Shown here piece by piece: positions 1-10,842 of a stretch of 64,000 nt of DNA (position 1 is its first letter; each line of letters starts with the position of its first letter). The DNA lies in the NCBI GenBank assembly GCA_026182355.1, contig JAPFBL010000326.1, positions 248,001-312,000 of the forward strand, written 5' to 3'. Source of the DNA: Hermatobates lingyangjiaoensis (Eukaryota > Arthropoda > Insecta > Hemiptera > Hermatobatidae). A program made the translations under genes and the position numbers. The notes below the pieces were generated by a model. The model had not been told where the DNA came from. It worked only from the letters and a program-made list of their open reading frames with translations, and ran no database searches.

Positions 1-1158
1 GTCAATTTTGTCACACCATGATACGATATATCGTATTATTTTATTAATTTCAATCAAGTTTTGTCAATTTTGTCACACCATGATACGATATATCGTATTA
101 TTTTATTAATTTCAATCAAGTTTTGTCAATTTTGTCACACCATGATACGATATATTCGTATTATTTTATTAATTTCAATCAAGTTTTGTCAATTTTGTCA
201 CACCATGATACGATATATGTATTATTTTATTAATTTCAATCAAGTTTTGTCAATTTTGTCACACCATGATACGATATATTGTATTATTTTATTAATTTCA
301 ATCAAGTTTTGTCAATTTTGTCACACCATGATACGATATATTGTATTATTTTATTAATTTCAATCAAGTTTTGTCAATTTTGTCACACCATGATACGATA
401 TATTGTATTATTTTATTAATTTCAATCAAGTTTTGTCAATTTTGTCACACCATGATACGATATATCGTATTATTTTATTAATTTCAATCAAGTTTTGTCA
501 ATTTTGTCACACCATGATACGATATATCGTATTATTTTATTAATTTCAATCAAGTTTTGTCAATTTTGTCACACCATGATACGATATATTCGTATTATTT
601 TATTAATTTCAATCAAGTTTTGTCAATTTTGTCACACCATGATACGATATATTGTATTATTTTATTAATTTCAATCAAGTTTTGTCAATTTTGTCACACC
701 ATGATACGATATATCGTATTATTTTATTAATTTCAATCAAGTTTTGTCAATTTTGTCACACCATGATACAATATATCGTATTATTTTATTAATTTCAATC
801 AAGTTTTGTCAATTTTGTCACACCATGATACGATATATCGTATTATTTTATTAATTTCAATCAAGTTTTGTCAATTTTGTCACACCATGATACGATATAT
901 CGTATTATTTTATTAATTTCAATCAAGTTTTGTCATATATTATTTTATTAATTCAATCAAGTTTTGTAAATTTTGTCACACCATGATACGATATATCGTA
1001 TTATTTTATTAATTTCAATCAAGTTTTGTCAATTTTGTCACACCATGATACGATATATTGTATTATTTTATTAATTTCAATCAAGTTTTGTCAATTTTGT
1101 CACACCATGATACGATATATCGTATTATTTTATTAATTTCAATCAAGTTTTGTCAATT
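1..1158. repeat. 62-bp minisatellite, about 18.5 copies
   Basis: Tandem array of a 62-bp unit beginning GTCAATTTTGTCACACCATG, starting at or before the window edge. Copies are nearly identical. Variation is mostly in the short palindrome ATACGATATATCGTAT, where TCG alternates with TTCG, TTG or TG. One copy near 930-967 carries an internal deletion. The array translates in one frame, but the protein is only the repeat; I do not call it coding. Confidence 0.97.
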
Positions 1159-1160
1159 GT

Positions 1161-2053
1161 GTGTCTTGTGAAGTGAATACACAATTTTTTATATGTTTAG
1201 CATAGTTAGAAGCCATCCCTTTTTCAAAAAGGGAATTTTAAGGAGTACTTGGAAATGTACAGGCTTAGGACTTGAAGAATAATGCGTGATTAAATATTCT
1301 GTTAACTCCCGCGTGAATAAGTGAGAGCAAGAGTGGGTATTGAACACCGGATCTACCAGTCCAAAGGCGAGTTCATTGCCACTGGTCTATTTAGGCTGCT
1401 AATCTTTGTAGTTATCTGTCTTATTCATAAATAAATCTAATGCTAGGCGTACATAGTACATCATATGTTATGTAGCAAGTCTAATTATACGACTGTATCT
1501 ACTAACTGGCCATTCAACTGTATAATAACATAATTCAATGCTAAGGCGAGCAGTGAGCAGTCACAGAGCATTAGGGCCCCATTAACTTACTTTTTAAAAG
1601 CCAACCAACACAATTCACTTGTGGCTGAGTCTAAGTTTTATTTAATTCAGTTTTTTTCCGTTATTTCATTTAGTTTTTGGCCGTTGATATTCAATACCCA
1701 AATAATGATAGGAAACCATAAGAAAACTTAACGGGTGCTCCCAGCCAGAGGTTTGACTTCACTCAAAGTTATCGAAAACTTAAAAGTTTCTTAAGACAGT
1801 TGAATGTCAGATTGCTTTACCAAAGCATTTCTCTTATATAAGGTCTACGTAAAAAGAACATCTTTACCTTCAGTTGTCTCAGTTCAGACCCAAAGAAGTA
1901 GTCTTACTTACTTAAGCTATGTAAGCTAATTACAGTAATCGTAAAATAAATTCTGAAATTTCGACAGATTTTTAGTCTGTTTTGATCCCTCATTAAGATG
2001 GCTTCTAACTATGCTAAACACACACACGTAACATTGTATTCACTTCACAAGTC
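1161..2053. mobile_element. DNA element with about 55-bp terminal inverted repeats
   Basis: The block 1161-1216 (CTTGTGAAGTGAATACA, then TTTAGCATAGTTAGAAGCC) recurs inverted at 1997-2053, giving imperfect TIRs around a 0.9-kb non-coding interior. The outer flanks also match (TTTGTCAA on both sides in inverted sense), so the true terminus may lie inside the adjoining minisatellite. No transposase is seen. The interior holds a degraded SINE. Confidence 0.65.
1239..1402 (-). mobile_element. tRNA-derived SINE fragment
   Basis: Degraded minus-strand copy of the common SINE. It shows GAGTGGGTATTGAAC (box B region), CCAGTCC, AGGCGAG and CCACTGG (box A region). The body is shortened. It lies inside the TIR element. 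Confidence 0.7.
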
Positions 2054-2385
2054 ACACCGTTTGACAAATCTTGTTAAAATTAATAAGATAATATAGTTAT
2101 TTATATAAAAAGTTCTTTATTATTTTTGGGAATATTTTATTATGTGAAAGGCATATTAGTATAGTTTATATTAAAAAAAACTAATTTTTTTCACACTTTG
2201 GTTATTCTGGAGATCTATTTTTTTGAATTTAGTTAACATTTTTTATGTCGGTATAGAATGAATTTTGGATTATTAAAAGGGCAATGCAATATTAAGACAA
2301 TATTTAAGATACAGCTAAAAGTTACTTGTTGGATTTGTTTACCTTAAACTTATTGATATATCCGAGTTCAATACAAATCATTTAT

Positions 2386-2676
2386 TGGAGACAAGGTAGC
2401 CCAGTGGTAAAGTGCTCGTCTCTGGACTGGTAGATCCAAGGTTCAATACCCACACTATCACTTGATTTATTCAAAGAAGAGGTGCAAAAAAAAAGTGAGT
2501 ATGTCGTCCCTCGGAGTCTGTAAAATGCCAGGTACTTGTTATAGATGCTTGGTCTAGATACACTTGAGTTTGGTAGAATGTAGGGCTCCCAATCTAGATC
2601 AGAACGTTCATTGTGTGGTGCAAAGTCTTCTTGTGCCCATGGACAGTCCATGAGTACTAAATGTTAGGTTAGACTA
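2386..2676 (+). mobile_element. tRNA-derived SINE
   Basis: Plus-strand copy with a tRNA-like head: GTAGCCCAGTGG (box A-like), a GACTGGTAGATC anticodon-arm region and GGTTCAATACC (box B-like). The shared body follows (TCGTCCCTCGGAG, GCCAGGTACTTGTTA). It ends in the tail containing TTAGGTTAG. Confidence 0.85.
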
Positions 2677-2854
2677 CAGTGGGCACAAGAATACTTAATA
2701 TAGTTACTACATTCTAGGTAACTCAAGTTTATCTAGAGCAAGCATCTTTAACTAGTATATTTGTATGAATAAACATTTTTCATTTATGGATCAAGATGCC
2801 ATTGTTAACTATTTGAAGATTGAATCACATTGATTCTTAATTGACACCCAACCC

Positions 2855-3691
2855 TTTTTTAAATTGTTTAAACGGATCCCCTTGCGCAGGGGTGTCAAAC
2901 TCATTTCGGTCTGGGGGCCGAATACAGCTTAGTTTGATCTCAAGCGGGCCGTGCCAGCAAGCTAATTACAAAATTACCTTGAACTAGCAATAAGTCTACC
3001 TTTTTCTTTGTATCAGTCACTAATACTAATAATTAGTGCAAAGAAAAATAAGTCAATTATAAAAATCTTATTAAAATCTGACACTTAGTATCCACTTTTA
3101 TCCTTTTTGAGACAAATATTTCGCTGGTGAAGGTGGGAGGAGAAAGAAAAAGTAAATAATACGCCAACGGACTCTGAACAGACGTTCAGAGCTACCACCT
3201 GCTTGTGTTGTTGGCCGGAATGTTCCTTTCATATTGTCTTCGCGTACTAAAACACTTTGCTCTTAGCAGATAGTGTATGAACTACAGGCTTTTAAGGAAA
3301 TGTGAGTAAGCTGATTTTTTTTATTTATAATAATGCAGATTTATCCCACAGGCCAGACCGAACCCCCAGGCGGGCTGGATCCGGCCTGCGGGCCGTATCT
3401 TTGACACCCCTGCCCTAGCGGGTGATAACGTCAGCGGCTTACCGGCTTTTTGTTTGATCGGCGATTCACAGATTGTACATTGGGAGACCTAAATTTTTCC
3501 GAAATCAAGTGCATTTCGAGTAGAGATCTTTAACGAGTATCTGACATCCTACAGGCTTGGAACCGACGGCTTAATGACGTACTCAGATTTATTCACCTAC
3601 CGCGTGAATAAATCACTGGCCAAGCGGGGGGATCGAACTCCGGACTACCAGCCCAGAGGCGAGTACGTTAACCATTGAGCTAACCTGGCAC
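2855..3691 (-). mobile_element. tRNA-derived SINE split by a hAT-like element
   Basis: Minus-strand SINE whose head is at 3600-3691 (GATCGAACTCCGG, CCATTGAGCTAACCTGG) and whose body and tail run down to about 2855. It is interrupted at 2887-3412. The uninterrupted homologous tail is at 20919-20960, which gives an empty-site comparison. The tail type (GGGTGATAACGTCAGC, CGGCTTTTTGTTTGAT) differs from the telomere-like tail of other copies. Confidence 0.85.
2887..3412. mobile_element. Non-autonomous hAT-like element with 8-bp TSD
   Basis: The termini are CAGGGGTGTCAAACTC and the inverted CTTTGACACCCCTG. Flanking 8-bp direct repeats are CCCTTGCG (2879-2886) and CCCTAGCG (3413-3420), with one mismatch. 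An 8-bp TSD and CAGGGGT-type TIRs are typical of hAT transposons. The interior is about 0.5 kb with no coding frame. It sits inside a SINE. Confidence 0.88.
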
Positions 3692-3739
3692 TCATTGCTT
3701 AATGGTTAGTGAATAATAATAGAAATACAAAAATTCATG

Positions 3740-4568
3740 TTTAATCTCTTTATATAAAGTTCGTGAGTTTGTTTGTTTGTTCACCCATTTGCCGCTGAGA
3801 TAGACACCTGAAATTAAATATATATTATTTATTACCTGAATAATGTTAAATAAAAGAAAATTATCACTATATTCCCAAAATTGGAGCCAGGGTAGCAAGT
3901 GTCTTGTGTGCTCGCCGATGACAAAAGTGCAAATGTATTATGTATAAAGTGTAACAAAAAAAAAATTTTTGTTTTAAATATAAAATTTGCGAAATATAAA
4001 CACTGGTAATAAAATAAAGGCATGGAGTCAGAGTAGCCCTGAGGCTTGCGTGCTCGCTGATAACAGTAGTTCAAATGTATTATAAATAAATGTAACAAAT
4101 GTATAATAAACTAATACATTAGAGGTTAAAAATAAATATTTTTAGAAACAAACTTGAACACGTTGTAAATAAAATGCGAATGTTCGAAGGTAATATGATA
4201 AAGTGACATTTCGTTGTTTATGTTATTTTATATAAGGTAAATAAATTGAGTATTTCAATTTACAAGTTTTGTTTTGTTTTAAATATATTTGATTGTGTAT
4301 ATAACTTGAATTGATGTTTTATTTATTTATGTCATACAATAAATGATTTCTTTTAGTTTTAAATGATTTTTATTTTGCTAAATATACTTACTGTGTATAT
4401 ATCTTGAATAATGTTAAGAATACTTTATCAAAAGCTTGGGCCATATAAGAATCTGTTTCCGTGCCTTAATAACAAGAAACAATTGAAATTATCGCTGTCA
4501 ATCATGTTTAGTGAATTTATTTCAATAAATATTGCTGAGTGACACAAAGGGTCACTGGTAGTCTAGTT
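3740..4568. repeat. Duplicated intronic block, copy 1
   Basis: This block lies just upstream of the 4587 exon and matches 10255-12463 in order and orientation. Matching segments are GTGAGTTTGTTTGTT...CACCCATTT (3760s against 10275), TATTTCAATTTACAAG, TTGAATTGATGTTT, TTATTTTGCTAAATATACTT, CATATAAGAATCTGTTT and CTGAGTGACACAAAGG. It includes SINE-head fragments at 3888-3930 and 4021-4066. It is either a dispersed element or a segmental duplication; no defining termini were found. Confidence 0.75.
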
Positions 4569-4586
4569 ACGTATTCAATGTTTCAG

Positions 4587-4828
4587 GAGAGAGGATACAA
4601 ATTGGCGGAGAGAAAGGCAGGGCTAGATTTAAATCATGCTAAAGTAATGTTGACTAGTTTGGGACGTTTGCATGGACTTAGTGTTGCCGCCTTTGAACGA
4701 GGCTTGCTGAAGACTGAAGATATACCCAATAACTCGTTCACCACTCCTAACGACACGATGGATACCTTTATCACAGCAGGCGCACAGCTGCTGGCTAAGA
4801 CAATGAAGAAGCATTGGCCTCCTCAGTG
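4587..4828 (+). CDS. EcKL gene A, internal exon (kinase mid-region)
   Basis: A 242-bp exon of an ecdysteroid-kinase-like / CHK-kinase-like protein. Its translation starts ERGYKLAERKAGLDLNHAK and continues with LGRLHGLSVAAFERG, matching the family pattern GYkla.r..GLd..ha....L.rfHa. A polypyrimidine stretch and TTTCAG precede 4587. I end the exon at 4828 (CCTCCTCAGTG) before GTTTGT, because the paralog exon at 60283-60042 is also 242 bp and ends at the same codon (PPQW against DPKW, TG|G). The next exon starts with G in matching phase. The donor GTTTGT is weak, and readthrough meets a stop at 4854. The upstream exon (N-terminal ATP-binding lobe) was not found. Confidence 0.85.
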
Positions 4829-4920
4829 GTTTGTCCAATCATTATCAATAACATAGAAATCAGTGTAGGGTAAAAAAGCTAATGAAAAAGTCTCCACATT
4901 TAGAAATTTAATAGTATAAA

Positions 4921-4951
4921 CAACGTGTTTCCAACACGTAGTGTTCTTCAG
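4921..4951 (-). ncRNA. Hammerhead-like motif, degenerate
   Basis: The minus strand reads CTGAAGA, then ACAC TACG TGT(T), then GGAAACACGTTG. The core and a short stem II are recognisable. The stem III palindrome resembles ACGCGT but carries a mismatch. It is probably a decayed member of the ACGCGT family. Confidence 0.5.
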
Positions 4952-5352
4952 GCATTAACTAAAAAAAATACAATTTTATCAGAGAGTTATCAGTAGTATA
5001 TAGTAAATGGTACAAAATAAAATAAGGAAGAGAGTACACACCTGTTGAGTTGAGAAGGAAGGAAGAGTTGAGTGTCTGTGGTACTGACTGGGAATAGGAT
5101 GTCGGTGTGGGGTATCGGTATGGAGTGTACATCTCTTTCATATTGGAAAGCAGGTATATTCCTTTGTTATTTTTTCCAAATGACAAATTACAAATATTTG
5201 TATGTTTTGCTATGAATCAAATTATAAACACAAAAATATTACAAGGAAATAATAAATTCGGTGAAATATCTATTATCAAATGGTATGAAATTAACAAATA
5301 AGTGTGCGATAAATCTACTTGCCTCAATGAGCAAATTCCTAAATGAACAACT

Positions 5353-5464
5353 TTCCTTACAAGATTTCACAATAAACACGTGAAATAAAAATCAATTTTC
5401 AAACCAAATAAGAAATTAAAAAAAAAAAAGACTAAGAATTTTCCCATTTCTTATTGTGGTTTTG
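5353..5464. repeat. Inverted repeat of the AGATCT hammerhead family (shortened)
   Basis: The left arm (AGATTTCAC, ACACGTGAAATAA, CAAACCA, GACTAAGA) is followed directly by the inverted right arm (TTTTCCCATTTCTTATTGTGG). The ribozyme core between the arms has been lost. It lies against the (CA)n/(TA)n tract preceding the PLE. Confidence 0.75.
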
Positions 5465-5468
5465 AACA

Positions 5469-5521
5469 CACACACACAACACACACACACACACACACAC
5501 ACAATATATTATATATATATT
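5469..5521. repeat. (CA)n / (TA)n microsatellite
   Basis: A dinucleotide tract forming the 5' junction of the truncated PLE. The coding similarity of the PLE starts immediately after the TA run. Confidence 0.9.
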
Positions 5522-6568
5522 TTCCTTCAACCCCTTGTCAGCTGTCAACCCTCCTTCTGTAAGGACACCTTCCACTTCCTTCAACTTCTTAATAATCTCT
5601 CTCTCCCCACCTCCCTTGATCATCCTCTACTCATGGTTACCATGGACGTTACCTCTCTTTACACTAACATCGATCACGAAGAGGGCTTAGACTCTCTTCG
5701 TTACTTCTTAAACTGCAGACCTTCTCCTCACACCCCTTCTACTAATTTCCTCACAAAACTGGCTCTTTTTGTCCTAACACGTAATGTCTTTCGGTTTGAT
5801 GGTAGTTTGTACATCCAAACCAGAGGCACCGCGATGGGCACTATCATGGCACCTTCTTTTGCCAACCTTTTTATGTCCAAATTAGAGCAGTCTTTCCTTT
5901 CCAGTCGTCAACTTCTCCCCCTTTTCTACACCCGGTATATTGACGACATTTTTCTAATCTGGCCCCATGGTAAGCATGAGCTAGACCTTTTCCTAGAGTC
6001 CTTTCAGAACTTTTCCTCCACTATTTCCTTCACCCATCAGATATCCAACAGTTCCCTCTCCTTCTTAGATGTTGATGTCACCCTTAAAGACGGTTCATTT
6101 TCCACTTCTGTTCATTTAAAAGCCACTAACTCTCAGCAATACCTCCATTATAACAGTTGTCACCCTTCACATATAAAGAAAGCTATCCCTAGATCCCTAT
6201 CAATTAGAATCCATAAAATTTGCAATTCCATTAATAGTAGAACCCAACAAATTAATCTATTAAAAGAAAAATTTATTGAACGAGGATACCCTCGTAATAT
6301 AATCAACAGTTCCGTCGTTCCTGCTGAGAGTATTCACCGCCCTACAGCTAGAAGGGATCGTAGAATTACTACTCCCTTTATTTCTACTTTTTTCCCAGGC
6401 TCCCACAGGCTCGGCGCTGTTATTAGGGAGTTCTTTCCTATACTTTCTTCTTCTTCGTCTACTTCTCCTATTTTCAGTCAGTCCCCTACTTTCTCCTACC
6501 GTAGACCTTCCAACCTGAAATCCATTTTTACCCATATTTCCAACAGCCCTGTGCTAGCAGAGGGATGA
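5522..6568 (+). pseudogene. Penelope-like element reverse transcriptase (5'-truncated)
   Basis: The open frame runs from 5456, but transposon similarity starts at 5522 (FLQPLVSCQPSF, about residue 23). RT motifs in order: A, MDVTSLYTNI (residues 63-72); B, RGTAMGTIMAPSFANL (123-138); C, YTRYIDDIFLIW with catalytic YIDD (161-164); then SFLDVDV. The N-terminal domain and early fingers are missing, lost at a (CA)n/(TA)n tract. The frame ends at TGA 6566-6568, overlapping the ATG (6565) of the GIY-YIG frame. PLEs normally encode RT and endonuclease in one chain, so I read this as a single-nucleotide frameshift; a programmed overlap is a less likely alternative. Confidence 0.93.
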
Positions 6569-6981
6569 AGCGATGTGAACGCCGTAACTGCCAAACCTGT
6601 CCCCTAATTAACTCCAGTCCTTACTTTACTTCCCCTCTCAGTAACGACTCCTATCCTGTTCCTTCTGATACATCTTGCACTTCCTGTAACTGCGTTTACC
6701 GTTTGGAGTGTACTCGATGTGATGCTTTTTACGTTGGCTTGGCTTCAACCAAGCTGAGCCTGCGTATGAACAATCACAGGGCGTCCGTTGGTCAGCGCAG
6801 AGACCTACCCATAGCTATCCATGCTAATTCCCATGACCTCCCTTTCAATGATTGTTTCAGGGTACAAATCCTCAAACAAATCCCCGAGTCTAATCCCCAT
6901 GTCACCCTTAGAGCTTCCGAAGAGGCATTCATATGCCTCCTTGGGGCTCGTTCTCCTCCTGGTCTCAACCTGTACCGTTAA
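6565..6981 (+). pseudogene. Penelope-like element GIY-YIG endonuclease domain
   Basis: 138 residues. A Cys-rich linker (CERRNCQTCP, later CTSCNCVYRLECTRC) leads into the GIY-YIG-type core VYRLECTRCDAFYVGLAS. This is followed by the LRMNNHR segment with the conserved Arg, two His in the IAIHANSHDLPF region, and a terminal Glu region (ASEEAFICLLGARSPPGLN). This is the canonical C-terminal endonuclease of Penelope-like retroelements, used for target nicking. It is out of frame with the RT by one base. The stop at 6979-6981 is followed by a TTATT-rich tract (6985-7110). Confidence 0.93.
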
Positions 6982-7250
6982 TTATTTTTTATTTTTTATT
7001 TTATTTTATTATTATTATTATTATTTTATTATTATTATTATTTTATTATTATTATTTTATTATTATTATTTTATTTTTTATTATTATTATTTCGTATTTT
7101 ATATATTTTTTATCTTGTTTTCTAAATAAATATTGGAAGAATTTCTATTTTTCCTCTCCTCCGCTGGGGAGCAGCATTGCGGTGGTTCCACGAGTTACTC
7201 TGGAGGCCAGTAGTAGTTTGCTTCTCAACGCGAGTACTTCGCACTTCTTC

Positions 7251-7276
7251 CCGATGACGACGGATGTCGAAATATC
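7251..7276 (+). ncRNA. Hammerhead-like ribozyme motif, ATAT family (PLE 3' end)
   Basis: Core CCGATGA (consensus CTGATGA with T4 to C), extra C, stem II GAC-GGAT-GTC, GAA, palindrome ATAT, then C as the base before the predicted cleavage site. GAAGTG follows and can pair with the upstream CACTTC as stem I. The C at position 4 may weaken activity. Confidence 0.72.
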
Positions 7277-7323
7277 GAAGTGAGTTCTGTAGTGTCTTTC
7301 TGTGTTCTTTTCTATGTGTTAAA

Positions 7324-7364
<41 letters not shown>

Positions 7365-7559
7365 TATTGACAGAGAAGTAGAAACAGAATAAAAGTTTAT
7401 TAGGATTTGGTCAGTTTTTCTCGTTCAAATTGATCTCTCAATGAATACCTTTATTACACTCATTTTGGTTTTTGCTTAAATAAAAACAAATAAAAACTGA
7501 AACGTTGTCAAAGATCTTAATCTATTTCCCCATTTCACATTGTGTTTTAATCTTAGATT

Positions 7560-7740
7560 GTTATTTCACGTTTTATATATATATATGAGGTCAAAATCGA
7601 AGAAGAATAACATACAGAGTAAAGAAACAGAGTTATAAATAGGTGCCAAATAATAAATAAGCTACATTTTTCTACCCTAAAACAACGCTTAAAAGTAAAA
7701 GCCTTAGAGTATGGGAATTGGAAAACAGACAAAACCAAAC
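7560..7740 (-). mobile_element. SINE tail fragment (second tail type) and decayed hammerhead-unit end
   Basis: GTGCCAAATAATAAAT at about 7640, with the downstream TTTCTACCCTAAAACA region, matches the tails of the SINE copies at 33070-33190 and 63865-63985. The stretch 7530-7590 (CCCATTTCACATTGTG, TTATTTCACG) is a decayed end of the AGATCT-family unit. Confidence 0.5.
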
Positions 7741-8189
7741 AAACATCTATTTGTAATAATTATTACTCTGTGCTCGGTAGTGATATGTAAACACACAATG
7801 TTTTCATTTTTTTTTTTTTAGCATAATAATATATATAATTATAACAGTTGGGAAAAGGTAATTAATTTTGTTTTTTAATTTCATTTGATGAATGTACTTT
7901 CTATACAAATGAAAATGACTCTAGAAGTTGAGAAGTTAGATTAGGTGTCAGGGAAAGTTGATTTCAAGTTGGATTAAGTTGACTAGGGCCATTCCATTCA
8001 GGCTGTCGTAAGACTTGATCACTGATAAACCCCTGCCCTTACAGCTCCCATTTCTCCTTAGCAGCGTCGGCATGACTCGCCTTATTGCAGTGTAGCCAAA
8101 TCACATCGCCACTTTCTTATATATATATATATATATTTACGGTACTGTTTTCTTGACCACAAATTACTAACAAACACCTCTCGGAATTT

Positions 8190-8290
8190 GGTCAGGGTAA
8201 ATATATGGAATCACCTTTTTGCCAACGTTTCGTCTTTATTTTAAGACATCCTCAGGGCTATAAACTAACAAAAAAACAATAAACAATGGA
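8190..8290 (-). mobile_element. ACGT-family hammerhead unit
   Basis: The minus-strand unit contains GAAACGTTGGC and the flank TTGACC, shared with the units at 24.5, 24.8, 25.4, 27.2, 37.8 and 61.4 kb. It is the best-preserved ribozyme core of this family. Confidence 0.7.
8224..8255 (-). ncRNA. Hammerhead ribozyme motif, ACGT family, intact core
   Basis: On the minus strand: CTGAGGA (8255-8249), extra T, stem II GTCTT / AAGAC (5 bp) around a 6-nt loop, GAA, palindrome ACGT, T before the predicted cleavage site, then GGC, which pairs with GCC just upstream of the core as stem I. All invariant hammerhead core bases are present. Confidence 0.85.
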
Positions 8291-8639
8291 CATTTGTCAT
8301 TTCTACTTTAGAAACATCATAATAAATTGAAAAAACTTACTCAAGGCTAGCTTCTGTTACATTACAACATAATATATATATATATACCAAATATATACCA
8401 ATATTGGTATATATCTATCTATCTATATATATTGGTATATTATATATCTACCAATATATACCAAATATTGAGTAGACACAGTACCTAACGTTATATTATT
8501 TTATTCTATTTTTTCTTAGTCCGTAACGTTTATTTATGTACTATTTCCTCTGTTCATTTCTCAGTTTATCTTTTATTTATTGGTTTTTCAGGTAATTTAA
8601 TTATAAATTGATTCTTGTCTACCTTATTCTTGTGAACGG

Positions 8640-8790
8640 GCGCGTGTGCGGCACCATTGTTGGTCTACAACCGTCTCTGTGCCAATGCGCTTGGTTTCCC
8701 TCTCTCATCTCTCCTGAAGACTGTTCAAACCGAAAATTAGAGACTAAGCGTGTGTTTTTAATCTCTATGTTTCTTTGTCTACAGTAAACT
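8640..8790 (+). mobile_element. AATT-family hammerhead unit
   Basis: Contains CGCTTGGTTTCCCTCTCTC, then CTGAAGA (8714-8720), extra C, a decayed stem II, GAA (8732-8734), AATT and A, followed by GAGA, which can pair with the upstream TCTC. Related units are at 39815, 39985 and 62040. Confidence 0.65.
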
Positions 8791-10842
8791 TTATTTGTCC
8801 GTTTCGGATCGTATTTTCATCGAAAATGTGTATATAGAAATATAAATATTTTCTTTGAAACCGATATAGAACGCATGGGAAATAATTTCCTGGCCCAAGA
8901 TTCATTTTCATTATTATTACTATTAGAAAAAAGAAATCATATATATCTTCATATTTCTTTAGAGATAAGTTCTTAAAACTTTTGTTTTAATGAAGAAGTT
9001 GCTTTATGCATAGCAGTTTACGATGCTACTTAGTGAGTTGAGGGAAACTGTATAGAAGTAATAACAAAGCAAATTACGATACAGAATAGTTGAAAATATC
9101 CGGGATAAATTGAAGGTGTAGGATAAAACCAAATCTACCGGAAGAAGGCTCAGATGCATTCAATTTCATGATATGTCAAGTCCCTCATATTATCAGTTAC
9201 TCCTACGCATTGACTTTTTATCAAAATGATTTATTCTTTTCGATTTTTTTTCAACTTAGTCTTTTTTTTTTTTAAATCTATATAAATAAAAGATAGGTTT
9301 TTGTCTGTACATTGCTTAGAACTGATCCATTTTAGTTATCTTTACGTTTTATATGTTAGTGACAGCGAATCCATCCTTAGAAAAATTTCTCTGTTTGTTG
9401 TCCAAAAATTTTGTCGCAAGTAAACTCAGCCACCAAAGTGACAGCAAGCTGAAACTTTGGCAGTAGATTTGTTTATGTCTAACTTAAAAGCTAAGATTAT
9501 AAATCGGTTTGGAAATTCAGCGTAGAAGCAAAGTTATGGACTTTTAAGTTGTGTTTGACTTGCTACACAGGTGTACAGGTATATAACTAAATATATACAG
9601 GTATTATTAGGTGCCTATTACTGTAGCAAGCACTGTAGATACTGTAAGTATTGTTTATTCATTTTAATATACTTAAGCGTTTATCATAATTTGCTCGCTT
9701 TATAAAAGTGAGTTCTACCTACCCGCGTACTAAATCAGAATTACTAAATCAGACGTATTCTAGTATCCCAAGAATAAAATCAAATTTGAGATCAGTATCT
9801 AAAGCTGCGAAACGTAAAAGAAACTCCAGATCTAAAGACAGTTATGGACTGTACTAATAATATTATCTACCATTCTATAATTTCTAATAATATTTTGGAA
9901 TCCCACATGTCATCTCTGAATTTTTGTAAAATACCCATCAAAGACGGACACGTCTACTGTTGTTTTTATAATTCTAAGGAATTTCTAGTATATCAATAGA
10001 TGAATTTGATTAAATTTAACACAATTGATACTGATAATGAAAAAAATTGTTAGTAGAAACTGGAAAGAAATCTGAATTTTAAATTATGAGCGTATTCAAT
10101 AAGCTTTCGATAACTCACACGATCTAAAGTTAACGGAGTTGAAAAGAAATCGTACGAAGAATAACCAATTTAAATTCTGATAACATTTAAGTACTAGGAA
10201 ACATATACTATTTTAAAGAAACTTAAGTTCTCAAGCCTCCAGTAGCCCAATCTATATATTTACATATAAAGCTCGTGAGTTTATTTGTTCACCCATTTTC
10301 CGTGGAGATAGAGACCTGAAATTATTATAATATTTATTATATATATATAAAGATTATTATAATCTTTTTTCCTTGTAATTGGCTTCGTTGTAGTTGTATT
10401 ATATAATAACAAATTTTATTAGGGGGTCATGGTAGCCCAGTGGTTTGCGTACTCGCCTCGACTTTCTACAATATTACTTAATAATATTTCTCATTAGGAG
10501 GTGAAGGTAGCTTATGATATATAATAAACTATTACATTAAAGGTTTAAAATGAATAATTTTATAAACAAAATTTACAAAACTGCCAGATAAAATACGAAT
10601 GTTCTAAAGTAATATTATAAAGATACATTCCATTCATTAATGTTATTTCATGTTAGGTAAATAAATTGAATATTTCAATTTACAAGTTTTGTTTCTCTTA
10701 AATATATTTGACTGTGTATATAATTTGAATTGATGTTTGATTTATTTATGTCATAAAATAAATGATTTTTTTTTACTTTTAAATGATTTTTATTTTGCTA
10801 AATATACTTACTGAGTATATGTCTTGAATAATGTTAACAATA

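Larger units (their letters stand above)
5522..7327 (+). mobile_element. Penelope-like retroelement copy with 3' hammerhead-bearing end
   Basis: Spans truncated RT, GIY-YIG, a TTATT-rich spacer and a terminal segment (7140-7327) that recurs almost unchanged without the coding part at 26694-26815. The terminal segment holds the hammerhead-like motif at 7251 and ends in (TA)n at 7325-7360. It lies in the intron of EcKL gene A, in the same orientation. Confidence 0.88.

Noticed and set aside
61..357. 98-residue open frame in the 62-bp minisatellite
   Set aside because: The protein simply repeats the satellite unit; there is no start context or family.
4629..4838. Minus-strand frame across the EcKL exon
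   Set aside because: Shadow of the plus-strand exon, which has splice sites and family motifs. 36141-36377 (+) and 60030-60242 (+) are rejected likewise.
6821..7283. Ile/Tyr/Phe-rich frames after the GIY-YIG domain
   Set aside because: They translate a TTATT-rich tract and overlap the endonuclease out of frame; they are not membrane proteins.
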